Shown here piece after piece: positions 52,740-61,119 of a stretch of 64,000 bases of DNA; the first letter of the stretch is position 1; each line of letters opens with the position of its first letter. The stretch is from Microbacterium halotolerans (GTDB lineage: Bacteria > Actinomycetota > Actinomycetes > Actinomycetales > Microbacteriaceae), in contig NZ_KZ984051.1 of the NCBI RefSeq assembly GCF_003569805.1, positions 1,811,953-1,875,952 on the forward strand, given 5' to 3'. The notes beneath the pieces are model-generated. The model searched no databases. It had not been told where the DNA came from and was given only the letters and a program-made list of their open reading frames with translations. The translations under genes and the position numbers were made by a program.

Positions 52740-53327
52740 CTAACGATATGCCGATACGCCAGTACGATCGTCGCCCACCCCTGCGCGCCGCAGTCCTCGA
52801 GCCCACACACCCGTCAGTGCCACACCGATCACCTCACCGGCAACGCGCGCGGCTAGAGTGCCCAGAACGAGGACGGGTGTGAGGTGCTCAAGGGAGAAGA
52901 CGCTGAGCGACACCGTGAACAACAAGATCCCGAGAGTGATGCCGGCGAGGTAGTAGCGGATCTCGACGCGAGCGCCTATCACGGTCTCTCGGTCCGCGCG
53001 CCATACGACAGCGTCGATCACCGCACCGGTGAGAAGCAGCGGCACGAGCAGGATGATGCCGGACGGGCTCGACACGGCGACCATCACACCCGCAACGGCA
53101 GCGGTGACCGTGGCGGTTCCTGGGGTTCTCGTCAGCCGGCGGGCCAGGAACGGCATCGCGCCGTGCACGCTTGCCACCACTGCATAGAGGGGTGGCGAAA
53201 TCGATGCAAGGACGGTGAGGAGCCCGACGGTGGAGAGATGCAACATGAGATGAACTGCTGCCAGGGCACCGCATACGAGCAGCACTCGCGTCGAGAATCC
53301 GGAGCGTGAACGGCCCGTGCTCCGCAC
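52740..53327 (-). CDS. Small polytopic membrane protein, ECF S-component-like
   Basis: A 195-aa protein with about five or six hydrophobic helices and few polar loops; the helix VGLLTVLASISPPLYAVVAS and the SPSGIILLVPLLLTGAVIDA stretch recall substrate-binding (S) components of ECF vitamin transporters of the YkoE type. No ECF ATPase or T component is nearby, so the assignment is tentative. The GTG start follows AGGAAGG by 6 nt. It is the first gene of a probable three-gene unit with the LuxR regulator and the surface protein. Confidence 0.55.
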   Translation of the reverse strand: MRSTGRSRSGFSTRVLLVCGALAAVHLMLHLSTVGLLTVLASISPPLYAVVASVHGAMPFLARRLTRTPGTATVTAAVAGVMVAVSSPSGIILLVPLLLTGAVIDAVVWRADRETVIGARVEIRYYLAGITLGILLFTVSLSVFSLEHLTPVLVLGTLAARVAGEVIGVALTGVWARGLRRAGVGDDRTGVSAYR

Positions 53328-53685
53328 GTGAAACCTTCCTGATCAACGAGACGATATCAACCCTGAGCGTACTGGCCGCGACCGTGACCCTGGCCGCTCC
53401 ATCCGTCTCAGACCACATCGCGAGCATGGTCGCCGCCGTCAGCCAGTGAAAGAAACGCAGGGAGACAGTGACCGATCGTCGGCCCCCAACGGGCGCCCCG
53501 CGGTATCAGGCCGACGGGTACGTTGAGACTGCTTCGGCGGGGCCTGCGCGCTGCGGGTCGGTTGACGATGCTCTCGGCGATACGTCGAGATCGATCGTGC
53601 GCTCGACCCGGGTGCCGCCGCGCTGTTCGCCCCACGGATCGCGTCCTGCTGCGCCAGCTTCGTCCCGCGCGGTAGCGTCGTCCGC
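53328..53685. other. 358-bp gap, no gene seen
   Basis: This gap separates two divergent genes. It contains frames but none with coding character. A GTTGAT direct repeat lies shortly upstream of 53327 on the minus strand and may be part of its promoter. Confidence 0.6.
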
Positions 53686-54390
53686 ATGAAGAAGATCGGC
53701 CTCATCGGCGGAATGAGCTGGGAGAGTTCTGCTCTCTACTACCGACTCATCAACGAGAGGGTGCGCGATCGTCTCGGTGGGCTGCATTCGGCGCGCTGCG
53801 TCATGGGCTCCGTGGACTTCGCCGAGGTCGAGCGCATGCAAACAGCGGGGGAGTGGGCGGCGGCCGGCGGGCTGCTCGCGGAGGAAGCGCGCTCGCTGGA
53901 GGCCGCCGGAGCCGAGGCCATCGTGCTCTGCACGAACACCATGCACAAGGTGGCGAGCGATATCGAGAGCGCGGTAGGCGTGCCGCTCCTGCATCTCGTC
54001 GACGTGACCGGTGAGGCGGTCAATGACGCTGGGCTGTCGAAAGTCGTGCTGCTCGGCACACGCTTCACCATGGAGGAGCAGTTCTATCGCGAGCGCATGG
54101 AAGCGAACGGCGTGCAGACGGTCGTCCCGGATGCGGGCGGGCGAGCGACAGTCGACCGAGTGATCTATGAGGAACTCGTGCTCGGCATCGTGAGCGACGA
54201 GTCCCGACGCGAGTTCCAGCGCATCATCGAGGGTCTCATCACCGCCGGTGCCGAAGGCGTCATCCTCGGATGCACCGAGATCGAGCTGCTCGTCGGCGAA
54301 AGCGACGTCACCGTACCGGTCTTCGCCTCGACTGCCCTGCACGCCGCTGCCGCAGTCGACTTCGCACTCGCGGAAGGACATCCGGTGTGA
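53686..54390 (+). CDS. Aspartate/glutamate racemase family protein
   Basis: A 234-aa PLP-independent racemase of the YgeA/RacX type. The N-terminal signature is KKIGLIGGMSWESSALYYR. The two catalytic cysteines are in VLCTNTMHK, near residue 84, and ILGCTEIELL, near residue 194. This branch has broad-spectrum amino acid racemases; the substrate here is unknown. D-amino acids could be used in cell wall remodelling. No convincing operon partner. Confidence 0.88.
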   Translation: MKKIGLIGGMSWESSALYYRLINERVRDRLGGLHSARCVMGSVDFAEVERMQTAGEWAAAGGLLAEEARSLEAAGAEAIVLCTNTMHKVASDIESAVGVPLLHLVDVTGEAVNDAGLSKVVLLGTRFTMEEQFYRERMEANGVQTVVPDAGGRATVDRVIYEELVLGIVSDESRREFQRIIEGLITAGAEGVILGCTEIELLVGESDVTVPVFASTALHAAAAVDFALAEGHPV

Positions 54391-54538
54391 TGTCGGTGCT
54401 GTGGCGTCGCCGGAATCGTTGACCCGAATGCGGCCGCCGATACGCTGAGGGAACAGGTCGGTGTGCGGTCGGGTCGGCTTCGGAGCGGAACGGCTTCGCG
54501 TGCTCGGTAGCCGCGGATCCCCGACGCACGGAGAGCTC

Positions 54539-54865
54539 ATGCCCACGTTCATCGCCATCGGCTACGGAGATGCCGCCGGATACGAGAAGACGGATCCCGC
54601 GGTCCGCGATCGTGCTCATGCACACGACGCGGACCTGCGTGCAAGCGGCGCCCGGATGTGGACGTCCGGAGCGCCCGTGCAGGTTCGGAACCCGGAGGAA
54701 GCGGGAACTCGCCACGAGAGCAGTGCGTTCATGACGTCCCCGCTGCCTGTTGCAGGATTCACTCTCCTCGAAGCGGACGACCTCGAACATGCGATCGCGC
54801 TGGTCTCGACGACACCGTGCGCGGTCGCGCACGGTGTCGTCGAGGTCTGGCCGATGAATGAGTAG
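54539..54865 (+). CDS. YCII-related domain protein
   Basis: A 108-aa protein of the YCII/DGPF superfamily (dimeric alpha-beta barrel). The fold signature is TFIAIGYGDAAGYEKTDPAV, HAHDADLRASGARMW, and SSAFMTSPLPVAGFTLLEAD, ending with VEVWPMNE. GGAGAG lies 2-3 nt before the ATG at 54539. These proteins are often accessory factors to sigma factors or have unknown enzymatic roles. A 40-bp perfect palindrome lies in its 3' coding part (54805-54844). Confidence 0.8.
   Translation: MPTFIAIGYGDAAGYEKTDPAVRDRAHAHDADLRASGARMWTSGAPVQVRNPEEAGTRHESSAFMTSPLPVAGFTLLEADDLEHAIALVSTTPCAVAHGVVEVWPMNE
54805..54844. repeat. 40-bp near-perfect palindrome inside the YCII gene
   Basis: CTCGACGACACCGTGCGCG (54805-54823) and its exact reverse complement (54826-54844) are separated by GT. 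It encodes part of the last 20 residues of the protein. It may terminate or stabilise the mRNA 3' end. Confidence 0.85.
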
Positions 54866-55026
54866 GGCCGGAGCCCGAGCGGTCGACGCGCGAGCGGGGG
54901 CGGACAGGGCTCTTCGCAGCGACCTTTGTCAGAGAAGGGAACGCACGGTACGCGCGTTCCCGCGGTCGCGAACGCGGGATGCGTTGCCATGTCGGTTGCG
55001 CGTGCTGCGCAGTGCCGACGATTCAG

Positions 55027-55911
55027 TCACTCGCTCCGGAATGCCGTCGCGCTCTCTCCTGCGAAGTCTGCGAAGGTACGCGCCGGGCGACCCAGAAGCT
55101 CAGGCACGGCTGGTGAGACCTCTGCGGCCTCGCCACGGGCGTAGTGGGCGTAGTCCTCGAGCAGGCCATCGACCTGCCAGGGCGGGAGGACGCCCGCGAG
55201 CATTTCACCGAAGCGTTCAGGCGCGATGTCTTCGAAGCGTATCTCTCTCCCCGTGGCGGAGGAGAGATGCGCGGTGATCTCGGCGTGGGTGAGCGCTTCC
55301 GGTCCTGTGAGCGTCTGGGTTCCCAGTGGGGAGGGGGATGTCAGAGCGTGAGCGGCGACCTCTCCGATATCGCGCACATCGATGAGGCTCACGCGCGCAT
55401 CGCCGATCGGCGCGGGAAGAGTGCCGCTCGCGCGCACGATCGCCGCGACGGCGAACAGTCCCTGCATGAAAAGGTTCGGCCGCAGGGCGGTGACGTCGAG
55501 CCCGGATGCGAAAGCGTGCTGTTCGACGGCGGCGTGGTAGCGCAGGAATCGGACCGGAGAATCAGTGACGGAGCCGAGCTGCGACAGTAGGACGAGGTGG
55601 CGTACTCCCGCTTCCGCGGCCAGATCGATGAACAGCCGCTGCTGCGCCTCTGCGCGCTCCGTCGACGGCGTCACCAGATAGGCCGCGCGCACCCCGTCGA
55701 GTGCTGTGCGCACGCTGTCGGGGTCGTCGAGGTCGGCCTGCACCGCGAACTCCGCAGAGGACGCGCTGCGAGACATCGATCGGAATGTCACGCCCCGCGC
55801 GGCAAGCGCGTGGGCGGTGGCGCCGCCGGTGGAGCCGGTTGCGCCGGTGATGAGGATGTCGGGTGAGATCGTGATGATGGCTCCTTCAGATATCAGGGTG
55901 GCGCAGGCCAT
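55027..55911 (-). CDS. NmrA-like NAD(P)-binding protein
   Basis: A protein of about 283-294 aa with an atypical-SDR fold. The cofactor motif is ILITGATGSTGGATAHAL near the N-terminus; further segments are YLVTPSTER, HLVLLSQLGS, LRPNLFMQG and a C-terminal AREIRFEDI-like tail, close to NmrA/QOR2-type reductases. The start is unclear. The only canonical start nearby is the ATG at 55911 inside the upstream tetR, without a binding site. A GAAGGAG right at the tetR stop is followed by ATC codons at 55878/55875 rather than ATG. It is co-transcribed with tetR. Confidence 0.78.
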   Translation of the reverse strand: MACATLISEGAIITISPDILITGATGSTGGATAHALAARGVTFRSMSRSASSAEFAVQADLDDPDSVRTALDGVRAAYLVTPSTERAEAQQRLFIDLAAEAGVRHLVLLSQLGSVTDSPVRFLRYHAAVEQHAFASGLDVTALRPNLFMQGLFAVAAIVRASGTLPAPIGDARVSLIDVRDIGEVAAHALTSPSPLGTQTLTGPEALTHAEITAHLSSATGREIRFEDIAPERFGEMLAGVLPPWQVDGLLEDYAHYARGEAAEVSPAVPELLGRPARTFADFAGESATAFRSE

Positions 55912-56437
55912 CGGAGAGGATGTGGGACCAGTCCTCATCGATGTCCGCGATTCCGGATGTCACAACGAGGTGGCAGAGCTGCCCGTACGCGATGAACCGC
56001 TGCACGTCGCGGTCGTCGGCGCCGGAGCGCTGCTTTGCGAACCGCGTGATCTGTGCGAGTCCGGCACGCAGGGCGTCGCCGATAGCCGGGACCGTCGCGA
56101 CCGACTGTGCGTGCACCTGGATGAGCAGCAGTGTGCGGTCTGCAATGAGCTCGGCATACGCGTCGCCCATCGCCTCGAGCGTCGCGGCGGGGGAGTCGAC
56201 AACGGGCGCCGCGTCGAGGGCGAGCTCGATGCGGTCGAAGCATTCGTGGATGGCGGTGACGAAGAGAGCCTCTTTGCCTCCGAACAGTTTGAGCACATAC
56301 GCGCTCGAGATACCCGCTTCGCGCGCGATGTCGGTGACCGTGGTGCCTGCGTATCCGCCGCGGGAGAATGCGACGAGAGCCGCGTTCACGATGACGGGAC
56401 GTCGAGCATCGGCTGAGGAGAGACGTCGTTGCGACAT
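55886..56437 (-). CDS. TetR/AcrR family transcriptional regulator
   Basis: A 183-aa regulator with a helix-turn-helix (RPVIVNAALVAFSRGGYAGT then DIAREAGISSAYVLKLFGGK) and a helical C-terminal ligand domain. The ATG at 56437 was chosen because a near-palindromic operator (56440-56459) sits just upstream, so longer frames would run through it. The stop overlaps the ribosome-binding site of the NmrA-like gene, so both are in one transcript, probably autoregulated. Confidence 0.87.
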   Translation of the reverse strand: MSQRRLSSADARRPVIVNAALVAFSRGGYAGTTVTDIAREAGISSAYVLKLFGGKEALFVTAIHECFDRIELALDAAPVVDSPAATLEAMGDAYAELIADRTLLLIQVHAQSVATVPAIGDALRAGLAQITRFAKQRSGADDRDVQRFIAYGQLCHLVVTSGIADIDEDWSHILSDGLRHPDI

Positions 56438-56439
56438 GT

Positions 56440-56459
56440 GAGTGACTGTACACTCACTC
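56440..56459. promoter_or_regulatory. TetR operator overlapping the tetR start region
   Basis: GAGTGACTGTACACTCACTC is palindromic at 18 of 20 positions around TGTACA and lies 2 bp before the tetR ATG, so the regulator probably represses itself. Confidence 0.6.
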
Positions 56460-56530
56460 ATTGTGATGTGCAACGCATGCGTGGTGTCGGCCGCAGGTCC
56501 AGGGCGTTCGCGCAGTTCCGGCGCGCATGC

Positions 56531-56566
56531 AGTGCCCGCCCTCGACTGGTCCCGAGGGCGGGCACT
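56531..56566 (-). terminator. Hairpin after the VOC gene
   Basis: AGTGCCCGCCCTCG (56531-56544) and CGAGGGCGGGCACT (56553-56566) form a perfect 14-bp stem with an 8-nt loop, 50 bp beyond the VOC stop on the minus strand. Confidence 0.8.
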
Positions 56567-56615
56567 CGTCGTGCGCCCGGGGCGGAGGCCGCCGATCCCG
56601 CGCACGGGCAGGGTG

Positions 56616-57023
56616 CTACGAAGTCTGCTGCGCGAACCGCTCGCGGGCATCGGGACGGGTCGGGGTGAAGAAGTTGATCAGCGTGCCGTCCGGATCCCGG
56701 AGGAGGAGCGATCGGTTGCCCCACGGCATGTCCGTGGGTTCGTTGACGAACGTGTCGACGACATCGCGGAGTGCGCGATGCGTTTCGTCGACATCGTCGA
56801 CGAGGAAGTCGAGCGCGACACTGCGATTGGACCGCGCTTCGGCGGCGTTCTCGCCGAGCAGAGGCACTGTCTGCGTGCTGGCGATCGCCAGCGTGCCGGT
56901 CGGGGTGCGAAGCTCGGCGAACAGCGGGTGCGGGCGCACGGCGGTGATTCCGGTCGCGGTCTCGTAGAACTCGACCAATGCGTCGACGTCGTCGGTGAAG
57001 ATCCGCGTGGCGGCAAGATTCAT
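56616..57023 (-). CDS. VOC (glyoxalase/bleomycin-resistance-like) family protein
   Basis: A 135-aa vicinal-oxygen-chelate protein with two beta-alpha-beta-beta-beta units: RIFTDDVDALVEFYETATG at the N-terminus, and DFLVDDVDETHRALRD with LLLRDPDGTLINFFTP in the second half. The substrate is unknown; members include glyoxalases, dioxygenases and antibiotic-binding proteins. The ATG at 57023 has AGGAGAG (minus strand) close upstream. It is divergent from a WYL regulator and probably controlled by it through the CCAATACCGG repeat. Confidence 0.85.
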   Translation of the reverse strand: MNLAATRIFTDDVDALVEFYETATGITAVRPHPLFAELRTPTGTLAIASTQTVPLLGENAAEARSNRSVALDFLVDDVDETHRALRDVVDTFVNEPTDMPWGNRSLLLRDPDGTLINFFTPTRPDARERFAQQTS

Positions 57024-57093
57024 CAGGAACTCTCCTCGCGGGTATCGGATGGGAAGCGACCAGCAGGCCCGGCCGCCGTCAACGACGCTACGA

Positions 57094-57124
57094 CCAATAC
57101 CGGGCGAAACTCGTCCGGTATTGG
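57094..57124. promoter_or_regulatory. Inverted-repeat operator between the VOC and WYL genes
   Basis: CCAATACCGG (57094-57103) and CCGGTATTGG (57115-57124) are exact reverse complements with an 11-bp spacer, a 31-bp site 14 bp upstream of the WYL gene. The arms are about two helical turns apart, as expected for a dimeric regulator. Confidence 0.65.
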
Positions 57125-57138
57125 GAGATGATGGGAGC

Positions 57139-58101
57139 ATGTCTGATCCGACCGCTCGTGCGCTGCAACTGCTGGAGCTGCTTCAGTCCGCCCACCAGCG
57201 CGGCGTGAGGGAGCTGTCGGAGCGTCTCGGTGTCGACGAACGCACTGTGCGCCGTGATGTGGCACGACTGGCTGACCTCGGGGTGCGCATCGAGTCCGTG
57301 CGCGGCCGGTACGGCGGGTATCGCCTGGCGCCCGGTCAGCATGCCGTCCCCATCGCCTTCAGTGCCGAAGAGCTGGTGGCGCTGCACACCGGACTCGCCC
57401 ATGCTCTGGCGGACCCGAGCACACCGGACGTCTCCCTGCACACGGCGTTGGCCAAGATCAGACGCAGCGTCCGGCGGGAGGACGAACAGAGCATCGACTC
57501 CGTACTCAGGCTGATACCGGACCACGTCGATCGGCCGCTGAACATCCCCGAACCGGCTGTGATCCTCGCAGTCGCGGAGTCCATCCGGCGCCGAAACGTC
57601 CTCGACCTGCGCTATCGCAATCGCGAGGGGACTCCGTCGCGCCGGAAAGTGCACCCGTACCGGATCGATCGGCACGCGGGGAGGTGGTACCTCGTCGCGT
57701 TCGACACTGCGGTCGGCGAGGAGCGGATCTTCCGACTCGACCGGATCGACTCGGCCCGCGTAGTCTCGCAGGCGTTCCAGCCGTCACACAGCGTGTCGGA
57801 CGTCTCGCTTGCGGACCGCTTTGCCGCCGCCGGCTACCGATGGACCGCGGTGCTGCGTATTCGTGCCGCTGAGGCGAATATCCGGTCCCACTTGCCCGCG
57901 AGCATCGCGCGCCTGGAGGTGCTGGATCAGACGAGCGATGAGTCGGGTGCGCCGTGGCATCGCGCCGAGATCCACGCCGAGCGCCTCGACTGGCTTCCTC
58001 CGATCATCGCCGCACTCGACGGCGACGTGATCGTCGACAGCCCAGAAGAACTCCACGACCTCGTCCGCGCGACAGCGAAGAAGATGCTCGACTCGATATG
58101 A
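57139..58101 (+). CDS. WYL-domain transcriptional regulator (YafY-type)
   Basis: A 320-aa regulator with an N-terminal HTH_11 winged helix (ALQLLELLQSAHQRGVRELS, ERLGVDERTVRRDVARL), GGYRLAPG linking, and a WYL domain with HPYRIDRHAGRWYLVAFD near residue 190, followed by the WCX-type C-terminal domain. WYL domains sense nucleic acids or small ligands. GGGAG is 2 nt before the ATG. It is divergent from a VOC gene, a common pairing in Actinobacteria. Confidence 0.9.
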   Translation: MSDPTARALQLLELLQSAHQRGVRELSERLGVDERTVRRDVARLADLGVRIESVRGRYGGYRLAPGQHAVPIAFSAEELVALHTGLAHALADPSTPDVSLHTALAKIRRSVRREDEQSIDSVLRLIPDHVDRPLNIPEPAVILAVAESIRRRNVLDLRYRNREGTPSRRKVHPYRIDRHAGRWYLVAFDTAVGEERIFRLDRIDSARVVSQAFQPSHSVSDVSLADRFAAAGYRWTAVLRIRAAEANIRSHLPASIARLEVLDQTSDESGAPWHRAEIHAERLDWLPPIIAALDGDVIVDSPEELHDLVRATAKKMLDSI

Positions 58102-58192
58102 GTGTGTCGGAGCGAGGACGATCCCGATGGCTGCGGTTGGGATGCTGCGTCTCCTACTTTCGCCCTTGAGCCGTCAACAGGATCGTTATGTG

Positions 58193-58236
58193 ACCTGCCG
58201 CGGCTTCTTGCCGATGAGCGAGCAGCCGCGGCAGGT
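58193..58236. terminator. Hairpin between the WYL gene and the hydrolase gene
   Basis: ACCTGCCGCGGCT (58193-58205) and AGCCGCGGCAGGT (58224-58236) form a perfect 13-bp stem with an 18-nt loop between convergent genes. Confidence 0.75.
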
Positions 58237-58243
58237 CGGATCG

Positions 58244-59122
58244 TCAACGGCGCAGCAGGGCGCGCAGCTGCGCGATGATCTCCGTCGGCGCTTCCTCGGG
58301 CATGAAATGGCCGGCGCTCAGTGTGCGGTGCTCGAGGTCGGGAGCCCATGCGCCCCACAATGAGGCGGCGTCGTAGCCGAGGGAAGCGCCCCAGTCCTGC
58401 TGGATGACCGTGACCGGCATCGTCAGAGTCCTCCCCGCCGCACGGTCCTCCTGGTCGTGGACCACATCGATGCCTGCAGATGCCCGATAGTCGGCCACGA
58501 TCGACGTGACGGCCGCAGCCGAGGCTCGCAGATACTCCGTTCGGTACTCCTCAGGGATCGCCGCTGGGTCGGACACCCAGCCGTCGATGAATGACGCGAA
58601 GAAAGCGTCGGCGGTGGCTCGGATCATGGGCTCCGGAACGCCCGCCGGCTGCGCCATCAGGTAGAGGTGCCACGCCACTTTGGCGTCGGCGCCGCGCAGG
58701 ATGCTCCACATGTCCAGCGTCGGCAGCACGTCCAGCGAGAGCAGGTGCGTCACCGCCGCCGGGTGATCGAGAGCCGCGCGGAAGGCGACGAGTGCGCCAC
58801 GATCGTGTCCGGCGAGCGCGAAAGCGTCGTGGCCGAGCCGGCGCGCCAGTGCGACGATGTCGGCTGCCATCGTGCGCTTCGAGTACGTGTTCTCGTCCGA
58901 CTCATCCGGATGGTCGCTCGCGCCGTAGCCGCGCAGGTCGGGGCAGATGACCGTGTGATCGGTGGCGAGGTCGGCAGCCACCGAGCGCCACATCAGATGC
59001 GTCTCGGGGAAGCCGTGCAGGAGGACCACGGCCGGGCCGGTTCCTGCGACGGCCACATTGAGCGATACACCGGGTGCGGTCTCGATGCGCTGGTAGGTGA
59101 AGCCGGGGATGGTGAGGGTCAT
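58244..59122 (-). CDS. Alpha/beta hydrolase (haloacetate dehalogenase/epoxide hydrolase-like)
   Basis: A 292-aa alpha/beta hydrolase with the oxyanion motif VVLLHGFPETHLMWR, CPDLRGYGASD, and the nucleophile elbow LAGHDRGALVAFR, with Asp as nucleophile and Arg beside it, as in fluoroacetate dehalogenases (DehH1/FAcD). The catalytic His is in LSAGHFMPEEAP. The true substrate is not predictable, since epoxide hydrolases share this elbow. The ATG at 59122 is 87 bp from the divergent BTAD regulator gene, which may control it. Confidence 0.87.
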   Translation of the reverse strand: MTLTIPGFTYQRIETAPGVSLNVAVAGTGPAVVLLHGFPETHLMWRSVAADLATDHTVICPDLRGYGASDHPDESDENTYSKRTMAADIVALARRLGHDAFALAGHDRGALVAFRAALDHPAAVTHLLSLDVLPTLDMWSILRGADAKVAWHLYLMAQPAGVPEPMIRATADAFFASFIDGWVSDPAAIPEEYRTEYLRASAAAVTSIVADYRASAGIDVVHDQEDRAAGRTLTMPVTVIQQDWGASLGYDAASLWGAWAPDLEHRTLSAGHFMPEEAPTEIIAQLRALLRR

Positions 59123-59209
59123 TGTCCTGATGCTCCGATTCGGTTGGGGTGCTGCCAGCATCCGCGGCAGCGATCAGCGGAAGATCAGCGGGCGTTCTAG
59201 GCTGAGACG

Positions 59210-61051
59210 GTGAATGCTGTGGGCGTACGCGTGCTCGGTTCTCTTCAGGTCACATCGGGTGCAGACGAGATCGTCATCAGCAAGCCTCGGCTTCGTGAGC
59301 TCCTCGCGCTCCTGATCATCGGGCGTTCGCAGCCGGTGCCGAGCTGGCAGCTCATCGACGATCTCTGGGACGGTTCGCCGCCGAACAACCCGCTGGGCGC
59401 CCTGCGCACGTTCGTCGGGGAACTGCGGCGCCTCCTCGAACCCGACCGCCGACCGCATGAGAAGACGGCGCTTCTCGTCACGGAGGCAGCGGGATACTCG
59501 CTGCGTCTGCCGGACGACTCCGTCGACGTGTGGCGAGTGACGCGTCTCGTGAGTCAGGCGCATGGTGCCTCTCCCGACGCAGTCGCGTCGAAGCTGGGGG
59601 CGGCGGCCGCCGAGTGGCGCGGCGACGCGTTCGAAGAGTTCGCCGACCGCGCCTGGGCGCTGCGGCAGCGGTCACGATTCACAGCTCTGCGCGCCGATGT
59701 CAGGGAGCGACTCGCGGAGGCACAGATCTCGTGCGGCCGCGCGCAGGAGGCCGTCGCTCTCCTCGACTCCCACGTCATCGAGCATCCGTGGCGCGAAGAC
59801 GGCTGGCGTCTGCTGGCCGACGCGCTTCATCATGCGAACCGTCAGGCGGAAGCGCTCGAGGTGCTGCGTCGTGCTCGCACCGTTCTGGTCGACGATCTCG
59901 GACTCGACCCCGGCCCAGCGCTCGCCGCGGCCGAGCGGGACATTCTGAGACAGCGCGGCCCGCGTCGTTGGAGTGATGATGCGCTCACCGCGCTCGAGAA
60001 GAGCAGATCCCGTACGCGTCTGGAGGCATCGGGCGCGATTCTGTCCAGTCTCGCCGTCGCGGGCGATCTCGAGACCGTGCGATCCCAGCGTCTCGCCGCG
60101 ATTCTCGCAGCGGAGCGGATCGGCGATCCGAAGCTCACCGCGCGCGTCATCGGCGGTCTCGAAGCCCCGGGAGTATGGACGCGATCGGATGATGCGGCGC
60201 TGGCCGACGAGGTCGTCGCGGCGGCAGAGCGTACGCTGCCGCACCTGGGGCACGGTTCTCATGCGCGCGCACGACTTCTGTCGGTGATAGCGCTTGAGGA
60301 TCGGGGTGCCGCCGCCCGGGTTCGAGAGGCCGGGGAAGCCGTGCAGATCGCGCGGTCATCGGGCGATGCACTCCTGCTCTGCCTAGCGCTCAGCGGGCGG
60401 TTCATGCAGACGTTCGCCCGCGCGGGCCTCGCAGCGGAGCGCGCCGAGATCGGAGCGGAGATCATCGACGCCGCACTGCGGTCGGAGTCCGTCACCTTCG
60501 AGATCAGCGGGCGCATCATCCGTATGCAGGCGCTGTGTGCGCTCGACCGCGTCGAAGAGGCCGCGGTCGAGGCCGATGCCATCGACGACCTGGCCCGTGA
60601 CGTCGAGCGCCCGCTCGCGCGCGTCTTCACCGATTGGTTCCGGCATGCCTTCCGCGGCGCGCCCGAACCCGAGTCGACCGATCAGATGCCCGGATTCTCT
60701 CGGGGCATTGGCGCCCTCAGCAGACTCATTCGCACAAGGCGGGTCGATGGCATCGATGAGGGCAGCCTCGGCCCCCACGCACCGTGGGCGATGCCGCTCG
60801 TGCATCTGCTGCAGGGCCGTCCCGATGACGCCCGCACGGCACTGCGGGACGCACCCGCCCCGCCGGCGGACCTTCTGCTCGAGACGTACTGGGTTCTCCT
60901 GGCCTCCGCAGCGCACGAACTCGACGACGAGCACACGCTCGCCCGCGCGCGTCGAGCGCTCGAGCCTGCTCTCGGCGAACGCGCCGCAGGAAGCGGCGTG
61001 ATCGATGCTGGGGACATCCGTCAGTCCTTCGCGGCATGCTCAACCGCGTAG
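59210..61051 (+). CDS. BTAD-domain (SARP-like) transcriptional regulator
   Basis: A 613-aa protein. The N-terminal OmpR/SARP-type DNA-binding domain reads VGVRVLGSLQVTSGADEIVI then KPRLRELLALLIIGR and NPLGALRTFVGELRRLLEP, followed by a BTAD helical domain (DGWRLLADALHHANRQAEAL, DLGLDPGPALAAAERDILRQ). The final 330 residues are helical and TPR-like. It lacks the NB-ARC ATPase of AfsR. BTAD regulators often act in pathways of secondary metabolism, but no such cluster is in the window. The start is a GTG. It is divergent from the hydrolase gene. Confidence 0.87.
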   Translation: MNAVGVRVLGSLQVTSGADEIVISKPRLRELLALLIIGRSQPVPSWQLIDDLWDGSPPNNPLGALRTFVGELRRLLEPDRRPHEKTALLVTEAAGYSLRLPDDSVDVWRVTRLVSQAHGASPDAVASKLGAAAAEWRGDAFEEFADRAWALRQRSRFTALRADVRERLAEAQISCGRAQEAVALLDSHVIEHPWREDGWRLLADALHHANRQAEALEVLRRARTVLVDDLGLDPGPALAAAERDILRQRGPRRWSDDALTALEKSRSRTRLEASGAILSSLAVAGDLETVRSQRLAAILAAERIGDPKLTARVIGGLEAPGVWTRSDDAALADEVVAAAERTLPHLGHGSHARARLLSVIALEDRGAAARVREAGEAVQIARSSGDALLLCLALSGRFMQTFARAGLAAERAEIGAEIIDAALRSESVTFEISGRIIRMQALCALDRVEEAAVEADAIDDLARDVERPLARVFTDWFRHAFRGAPEPESTDQMPGFSRGIGALSRLIRTRRVDGIDEGSLGPHAPWAMPLVHLLQGRPDDARTALRDAPAPPADLLLETYWVLLASAAHELDDEHTLARARRALEPALGERAAGSGVIDAGDIRQSFAACSTA

Positions 61052-61119
61052 GTCAGGGGAATCGGGCGCGATGAACCCGTCCAGCGACATCGACACGCTG
61101 AAGAGCACCTTGCCGGCCG

